A stretch of 27,107 nt of DNA from Bacillota bacterium (lineage in GTDB: Bacteria > Bacillota > Clostridia > Oscillospirales > Ruminococcaceae), in the NCBI GenBank assembly GCA_023395435.1, contig JAEWZG010000008.1:1-27107 (forward strand), in the 5' to 3' direction. Each line of letters starts with the position of its first letter. Within the stretch, counting starts at the first letter, position 1. The position numbers and the translations under genes were made by a program. Under the pieces are notes generated by a model that had not been told where the DNA came from, did not search any database, and saw only the letters and a list, made by a program, of their open reading frames with translations. Shown in pieces: positions 22,738 through 27,107 of the stretch.

Positions 22738-24072
22738 CTATTTTTTTATCTCTTTTATTTTTTCTAATAATAATCTTTTATCATTCTTAATTTCTTCTGA
22801 AATAACCATTGATAAAATCCCATTGAGAATTGTGCCGATTTCCTTCCCCTCTTTTATTCCCACTTTTTTGAGGTCATCACCATTTACCGCAAGATCAGAT
22901 ATTTTAAAGCATTCATTCTGCCTTATAATCTCCTGCCCTATTTCATAGGTTTTGTCTAAAACCTCAAGCTTTTGCTCCCTCATATACATTGACTGAGCAA
23001 GAGTATCTGCACGTCTTATCATAAGCTGATTTTCAAAAAAGTCTTCATCATGCTTTGAAAGAAATCTCTTCACTGCCTTTTTTTCGGGTGGATAACGATT
23101 ATCGTGCTCTTTTATAAGTTCAACGACTTCTTTTATTGTTGCACTGTCATACTTAAGTCGTTTCAGAATAGTATATGCCATCTCAGCACTCGGGAGCTGA
23201 TGACCTTTAAAATGTCCACCGTCAATGTCATCCTTGACAAAGCACTGTGGCTTTGCAATATCATGCAGGAACATTGTCAGTCTTAAAACATTATCCTTGG
23301 GCACCTGCTCAACGCTTTTTATAATATGGTCATAAACGCTGTAACAATGGTGCTTCGTGAACTGCTTAAAATCAAAGGTTGCCTTAAATTCAGGAATTAT
23401 TACAGCGATAACATCACGGTATTTGCGCAATACATTAAAAACATTATCGCCCATTAAAAGCTTGTTAAGTTCAACAGCAATACGCTCTGCCGAAATGTTT
23501 TTCAATAACTCTTTATTTTTCAAAATGCTTTTTGAAGTCATTTCTTCAATTTCAAAAGAAAGCTCTGATGAAAACCTTAATGCCCTTAAAATTCTCAGAG
23601 CATCCTCATTAAAACGCTTGTCAGGTTCGCCAACACACCTGATAAGGCTTTTTTCTATATCTTCTGTTCCGCAAAAGAAATCCTTAAGCCCTTCTCTTTC
23701 GCAATAAGCAATTGCATTAATTGTAAAGTCGCGTCTTGAAAGGTCATCTTTTATATCAGTCACAAACTCCACTTTTTCAGGATGGCGATTGTCTGAATAA
23801 TCACCATCAACGCGAAATGTTGTTATTTCAAGTGGCTTGCTGTCAATTATTACAGTCACAGTACCATGATTAATTCCTGTTTCAATCACCTTATATTCTT
23901 CAAAAACTTTTTCAATCTGTTCTGGCTTTGCACTTGTGCAAATATCATAATCATGAGGTATTTTTCCCATAATAATATCACGTATACAGCCACCGACTGC
24001 ATACGCTTTATAACCACTGTTTTGTAGCATATTTATTGCTTTTTCTGCTTTAGAATCAATTTTCAGGATCAT
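22738..24072 (-). CDS. cca: CCA tRNA nucleotidyltransferase with HD domain
   Basis: A 444-residue class II tRNA nucleotidyltransferase that adds or repairs the 3' CCA. The nucleotidyltransferase signature GGCIRD (27-32) and catalytic DYDICT (41-46), then RRDFTINAIA and RILRALRF, are typical. A downstream HD-type phosphohydrolase domain (TMFLHDIAKP, HxxD motif, later GHQLPSAEMAY) is fused, as in many Firmicutes enzymes. The ATG at 24072 follows AAGGAAG. The tRNA-Arg in this window already encodes CCA, so here the enzyme would work in repair or on other tRNAs. Confidence 0.95.
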   Translation of the reverse strand: MILKIDSKAEKAINMLQNSGYKAYAVGGCIRDIIMGKIPHDYDICTSAKPEQIEKVFEEYKVIETGINHGTVTVIIDSKPLEITTFRVDGDYSDNRHPEKVEFVTDIKDDLSRRDFTINAIAYCEREGLKDFFCGTEDIEKSLIRCVGEPDKRFNEDALRILRALRFSSELSFEIEEMTSKSILKNKELLKNISAERIAVELNKLLMGDNVFNVLRKYRDVIAVIIPEFKATFDFKQFTKHHCYSVYDHIIKSVEQVPKDNVLRLTMFLHDIAKPQCFVKDDIDGGHFKGHQLPSAEMAYTILKRLKYDSATIKEVVELIKEHDNRYPPEKKAVKRFLSKHDEDFFENQLMIRRADTLAQSMYMREQKLEVLDKTYEIGQEIIRQNECFKISDLAVNGDDLKKVGIKEGKEIGTILNGILSMVISEEIKNDKRLLLEKIKEIKK

Positions 24073-24135
24073 ATAAAACTTCCTTTTTAATTTAAACTAT
24101 GTTGGATAATAATATATTATATAAATGATATATGT

Positions 24136-24450
24136 TTAAAACTTAAATTTAATAAAAGCAGTTATTATTATAACCATTATTGTCTCCAAAAAAGGAATAA
24201 CAAAGAGCATTATTATATTCGCTTGTTTATGTTTTTTATCTTTTTCTGTCTTTATTTCCTTTATGCATAAAATAAAATCAGTCTTTTTATAGATAGTGTA
24301 TTCTATAATTTCAATAGCTAAAACAAATATGATAGATAAGATAAACACTCCAACAATCCGAACTAATATGTTGTTTATATAACTTGCAATAATCATTAAT
24401 AACATCAAAAAGATTTTATCAAATATTTTTATTAAACACTTCTTATTCAT
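24136..24450 (-). CDS. unknown small membrane protein, 104 aa
   Basis: The protein has three hydrophobic stretches: residues about 10-25 (IFLMLLMIIASYI), 29-47 (VRIVGVFILSIIFVLAIEII) and 80-100 (IIMLFVIPFLETIMVIIITA). A charged Lys-rich loop (EIKTEKDKKHK) separates the last two, which lies in the cytoplasm if the N-terminus is inside. The ATG at 24450 was chosen because GAGG lies 9 bases upstream; the TTG at 24459 adjoins the SD. No family is recognised. It lies upstream of cca in the same direction, without a clear terminator between. Confidence 0.6.
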   Translation of the reverse strand: MNKKCLIKIFDKIFLMLLMIIASYINNILVRIVGVFILSIIFVLAIEIIEYTIYKKTDFILCIKEIKTEKDKKHKQANIIMLFVIPFLETIMVIIITAFIKFKF

Positions 24451-24473
24451 GTCAAGCAACCTCTATATAATTT

Positions 24474-24578
24474 TTATTTTGTTATAATTGCATTGCTAGC
24501 TATATGTTGAACACTAACAAAATTATCTGACAAAGCTTTAATTGAAATAATTCTACCATCATATTTTATTATAGTCAA
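24474..24578 (-). other. short open frame, possible gene remnant
   Basis: A 34-codon frame from a TTG at 24578 to the stop at 24474 reads like ordinary protein (YDGRIISIKALSDNFVSV) but has no SD and no ATG. It stops just before the small membrane protein gene. It may be the remnant of a gene or chance. Confidence 0.2.
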
Positions 24579-24641
24579 ATTTATAAATAATTCCGTTTAT
24601 CATCCACATAATATAATATCTTGATTTCAGGGGATGAAAGT

Positions 24642-26189
24642 ATGAACCGCAGGATGAAATTCCTAAGTTCTTTTCTATGTGTAATATCGGGAATAGTCCT
24701 TTCAGTTTCATTCACCTATTATCATCTATGGTTTTTGTGTATGTTCTGTCTTGTGCCTTTGTTTTATGTTGTTTTGAAATATGAATTTAAGACTAAAACA
24801 ATGCTAAAATATATGTTCCTGTTCCAGCTTGGATATTATATTCCACTTATGATGTGGCTTTTGAATATGAGTGTACTCCTACCATTTTCTAATACAAAGT
24901 CAAGATTAATACTTTTTTTTGCAACGGTTTTCATTGGAATATTACAAGGATTATATTTGAGCCTTGCAACAATTTTCTTTGCAAAATCAAAAAGTAATAC
25001 CTTTAGCGATGTGTTTATATTTTCACTATTATTTGTTCTCGGCGAATGGTTTATGGAGCATACACCTATAATAGCTTTCCCGTGGGGGAAGCTTGGTGTT
25101 ATCGCAACTCCTTTTAAATCATTTATACAGTCAGCATCAGTTTTTGGTGGGATGTTTATTTCCTTTCTAATTTTAATCATTAATGGGACGCTTGCTTATA
25201 TTATTATTAATTGCAAATATGCTAAAAAAACACTGACAGCAATTATTATCACTGGAATGATTTTCATAATTAACATTACATTTGGCTATACAAGAATAAA
25301 ATCTGAAGCAGAAGGCAAGCCTGTCAAGGCGATGGTTGTTCAGGGGAATTTTTCAGGCCTTGATAAATGGCATGCTTCATCAAAAGAAATGTTCGAGGCA
25401 TATTTAAATCTAACAAGAAAAAATGCTCAAAAGGATACAAGGCTTATAGTATGGCCGGAAACCGCAATTCCGACAAGCTTCTGTGCAGAAAGCTGCTATT
25501 GCACAGAATTGAAAAAGCTCTCAAAAGAGCTCAACGCTACAATAGTATCAGGTTTTTTTATATGTAAAGAAAATGAAAATAAAAAATACTATAATGCTCT
25601 GATTGCTTTTTTACCTGACGGGACTATTTCTGATTCATATTGTAAGCAGGTTCTTGCTCCATTTGGCGAATACTTTCCTTTAGGTAATTATTTAGCAAGA
25701 AGATTCCCTGTATTGAGTGAGCTTATAGATAACTCATCAGGAGTAACAAAAGGCGATACTACAAAAGTTCTAAAAGCTGATAATGCAAAAATAGGTGCGA
25801 TAATCTGTTATGAATCAATCTTTACAAAAATGTCAATTGAAAATTCAAGACAAGGCGCAGATATTCTTGTAGTAGCAAGCAACGACTCATGGTTTGGTGA
25901 AAGCCCAGCTTTGTATCAGCACTTTTCTCACAGTATTATGAGGGCTGTTGAGGCGCAAAAGTACGTTGTTCGTGCAAGCAATACCGGAATAAGCGCTATA
26001 ATTTCACCTTATGGAGAAATAATAAGTTCTGCCAAGCCTTTTATAAAAACAACATCAACAGGAAATATCTATCTTTCCGACAGTAAAACCTTTTATTGCA
26101 GAACTGGTCAGATATTCCTTATACCTTGTATCATCGCGTATATTTACACCATAATTAAATTTATTTGCAAATTAAGGTATATTAGTTAA
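24642..26189 (+). CDS. lnt: apolipoprotein N-acyltransferase homologue
   Basis: This 515-residue protein matches Lnt, which N-acylates the terminal cysteine of lipoproteins. Six to eight membrane helices fill residues 1-215, with a conserved PWGKLG at 147-152. A nitrilase-type domain (228-480) carries the full catalytic triad: E273 (WPETAIP), K335 (YCKQVLAPFGEY) and C389 (ICYESIF). A C-terminal helix follows. The ATG at 24642 has SD AGGGGAT; an ATG at 24621 has none. Lnt is usual in diderm bacteria and actinobacteria, while many Firmicutes use unrelated enzymes, so this is a notable presence. A TATAAT at 24612-24617 may be its -10. Confidence 0.9.
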   Translation: MNRRMKFLSSFLCVISGIVLSVSFTYYHLWFLCMFCLVPLFYVVLKYEFKTKTMLKYMFLFQLGYYIPLMMWLLNMSVLLPFSNTKSRLILFFATVFIGILQGLYLSLATIFFAKSKSNTFSDVFIFSLLFVLGEWFMEHTPIIAFPWGKLGVIATPFKSFIQSASVFGGMFISFLILIINGTLAYIIINCKYAKKTLTAIIITGMIFIINITFGYTRIKSEAEGKPVKAMVVQGNFSGLDKWHASSKEMFEAYLNLTRKNAQKDTRLIVWPETAIPTSFCAESCYCTELKKLSKELNATIVSGFFICKENENKKYYNALIAFLPDGTISDSYCKQVLAPFGEYFPLGNYLARRFPVLSELIDNSSGVTKGDTTKVLKADNAKIGAIICYESIFTKMSIENSRQGADILVVASNDSWFGESPALYQHFSHSIMRAVEAQKYVVRASNTGISAIISPYGEIISSAKPFIKTTSTGNIYLSDSKTFYCRTGQIFLIPCIIAYIYTIIKFICKLRYIS

Positions 26190-26225
26190 CAATTTTAACT
26201 TAATTCGATAATATTATAGTAACAC

Positions 26226-26254
26226 TTGATTAAAAACTAAATTTGTGTTATACT
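26226..26254 (+). promoter_or_regulatory. promoter of ymdB
   Basis: TTGATT and TATACT are separated by 17 bases, with the AGGAGG SD 17 bases after the -10. Confidence 0.7.
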
Positions 26255-26284
26255 AATCATATTACTTAACAGGAGGCAATTAAA

Positions 26285-27064
26285 TTGCGATTATTATTTA
26301 TCGGCGATGTTGTTGGGAAAGAAGGTTGCAATTTCCTTGCTGAGAATCTGTATAGTATAAAAAAAGAGCATAATATTGATATTACTGTTGCTAATGGTGA
26401 GAATTCTGCCCAAGGCAATGGAATAACTAAATATTCTGCTGATTTGCTGACAAATTGCGGTGTTGACATTATAACAACTGGAAATCATGCTTTTAAACGA
26501 CGTGAAACAATCTCCATCTTCGATGAAATACCACACCTTATCAGACCCGCAAATTATCCATCTGATGTAATCGGTAAAGGATATTATATTCATGATATGG
26601 GTCATACTCAGATTGCTGTGATAAATCTGCTTGGTGTTGTATATCTCGAACCTCTAAACAATCCATTTGACACTGTTGACAAAATATTATCAGAAATCAA
26701 GACGCCTAACATCTTTCTTGATTTTCATGCGGAAGCCACCGCAGAAAAGAAAGCAATGGGGCATTACCTTGCAGGAAGAGTAACAGCTGTGCTTGGTACT
26801 CACACACATGTACAGACAGCAGATACCTGTATTCTTAATGATCATACAGGATATATAACAGATGTCGGCATGACCGGCCCGGAAAATTCTGTTCTTGGAG
26901 TAAAGACAGAAATAGCTGTTGAAAAAATGCGAAAACACTTCCCTGTTAAGTTTATTGAAAGCTCTGAACCTTCTTTTCTAAATGGAATTGTGGTTGATTT
27001 CGACAAAAAATTGGGAATAACTAATAATATGTTTCCTCTAATTATACGAAACCCACAAAAATAA
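26285..27064 (+). CDS. ymdB: YmdB-type metallophosphoesterase
   Basis: A 259-residue calcineurin-like phosphoesterase of the YmdB group (TIGR00282), which in B. subtilis hydrolyses 2',3'-cyclic AMP and affects biofilm and motility. Metal-binding motifs are GDVVGKEG (7-14), NGENSAQGNG, TTGNHAF, DFHAEATAEK and GTHTHVQT, in the family order. The start is a TTG at 26285, chosen because AGGAGG lies 8 bases upstream and the sequence MRLLFIGDVVG is the standard beginning; no nearby ATG is in frame. Length is normal for the family. Confidence 0.92.
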   Translation: MRLLFIGDVVGKEGCNFLAENLYSIKKEHNIDITVANGENSAQGNGITKYSADLLTNCGVDIITTGNHAFKRRETISIFDEIPHLIRPANYPSDVIGKGYYIHDMGHTQIAVINLLGVVYLEPLNNPFDTVDKILSEIKTPNIFLDFHAEATAEKKAMGHYLAGRVTAVLGTHTHVQTADTCILNDHTGYITDVGMTGPENSVLGVKTEIAVEKMRKHFPVKFIESSEPSFLNGIVVDFDKKLGITNNMFPLIIRNPQK

Positions 27065-27073
27065 TATTTTTAC

Positions 27074-27102
27074 TTGAAAATTTTTGAAAATATATGTATA
27101 AT
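27074..27102 (+). promoter_or_regulatory. promoter for the next gene, right edge
   Basis: TTGAAA and a perfect TATAAT are separated by 17 bases. The gene it drives lies beyond the window. Confidence 0.6.
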
Positions 27103-27107
27103 ATGTT

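Overview
The window looks like chromosomal DNA from a low-GC Gram-positive anaerobe of the class Clostridia, probably the Ruminococcaceae/Oscillospiraceae. The grounds are strong A/T bias, Firmicutes-type Shine-Dalgarno (SD) sequences and sigma-A promoters, a HydE hydrogenase maturase, an Rrf2 regulator, a SpoVK/CbxX-type AAA ATPase, a DUF368 transporter and a YmdB phosphodiesterase. I see no phage, insertion sequence, CRISPR array or rRNA. No gene-free stretch exceeds 300 bases; the longest (14853-15108 and 16654-16908) hold terminators, promoters and a tRNA.

Region 1 (1-7020, minus strand) is the most unusual part. It is one operon read from a good promoter at 6992-7020. In order it encodes: a tail-anchored 813-residue protein with a degenerate J-like N-terminus and several repeat families; a 140-residue unknown; an 823-residue Hsp70 with what looks like an extra beta domain between its ATPase and substrate-binding domains; a SpoVK/CbxX-type AAA ATPase; and then three very small proteins of 44, 48 and 50 residues, one almost pure Asn/Gln. 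Two of the small genes are preceded by duplicated leaders of about 80 bases. The operon ends at a hairpin at 133-163. I read it as a dedicated membrane-tethered chaperone/AAA module, possibly linked to sporulation; that function is inference.

Region 2 (7098-12495, minus strand) holds a YfhO-family membrane protein, a LysE-type exporter, an Rrf2 regulator with three cysteines in the iron-sulfur arrangement, and a MATE exporter. Promoters and terminators are visible between several of them.

Region 3 (12513-17335, mostly plus strand) holds a GNAT acetyltransferase, hydE, a zinc-ribbon protein, a sodium:neurotransmitter-symporter-family transporter and a bacterial PH-domain protein, nearly all with their own promoter and terminator. 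Two minus-strand genes lie between them: a 45-residue small protein and tRNA-Arg(CCU). Each shares a bidirectional terminator with its convergent neighbour.

Region 4 (17354-22683, plus strand) holds an FkbM methyltransferase, a metal-dependent amidohydrolase, an intracellular GH13 alpha-glucan enzyme, a DUF1653 protein, a radical SAM/SPASM protein and a DUF368 membrane protein. Region 5 (22649-27107) holds CCA-adding enzyme and a small membrane protein on the minus strand, then an apolipoprotein N-acyltransferase homologue (unexpected in a single-membrane bacterium) and ymdB on the plus strand, with a promoter for the next gene at the window edge.
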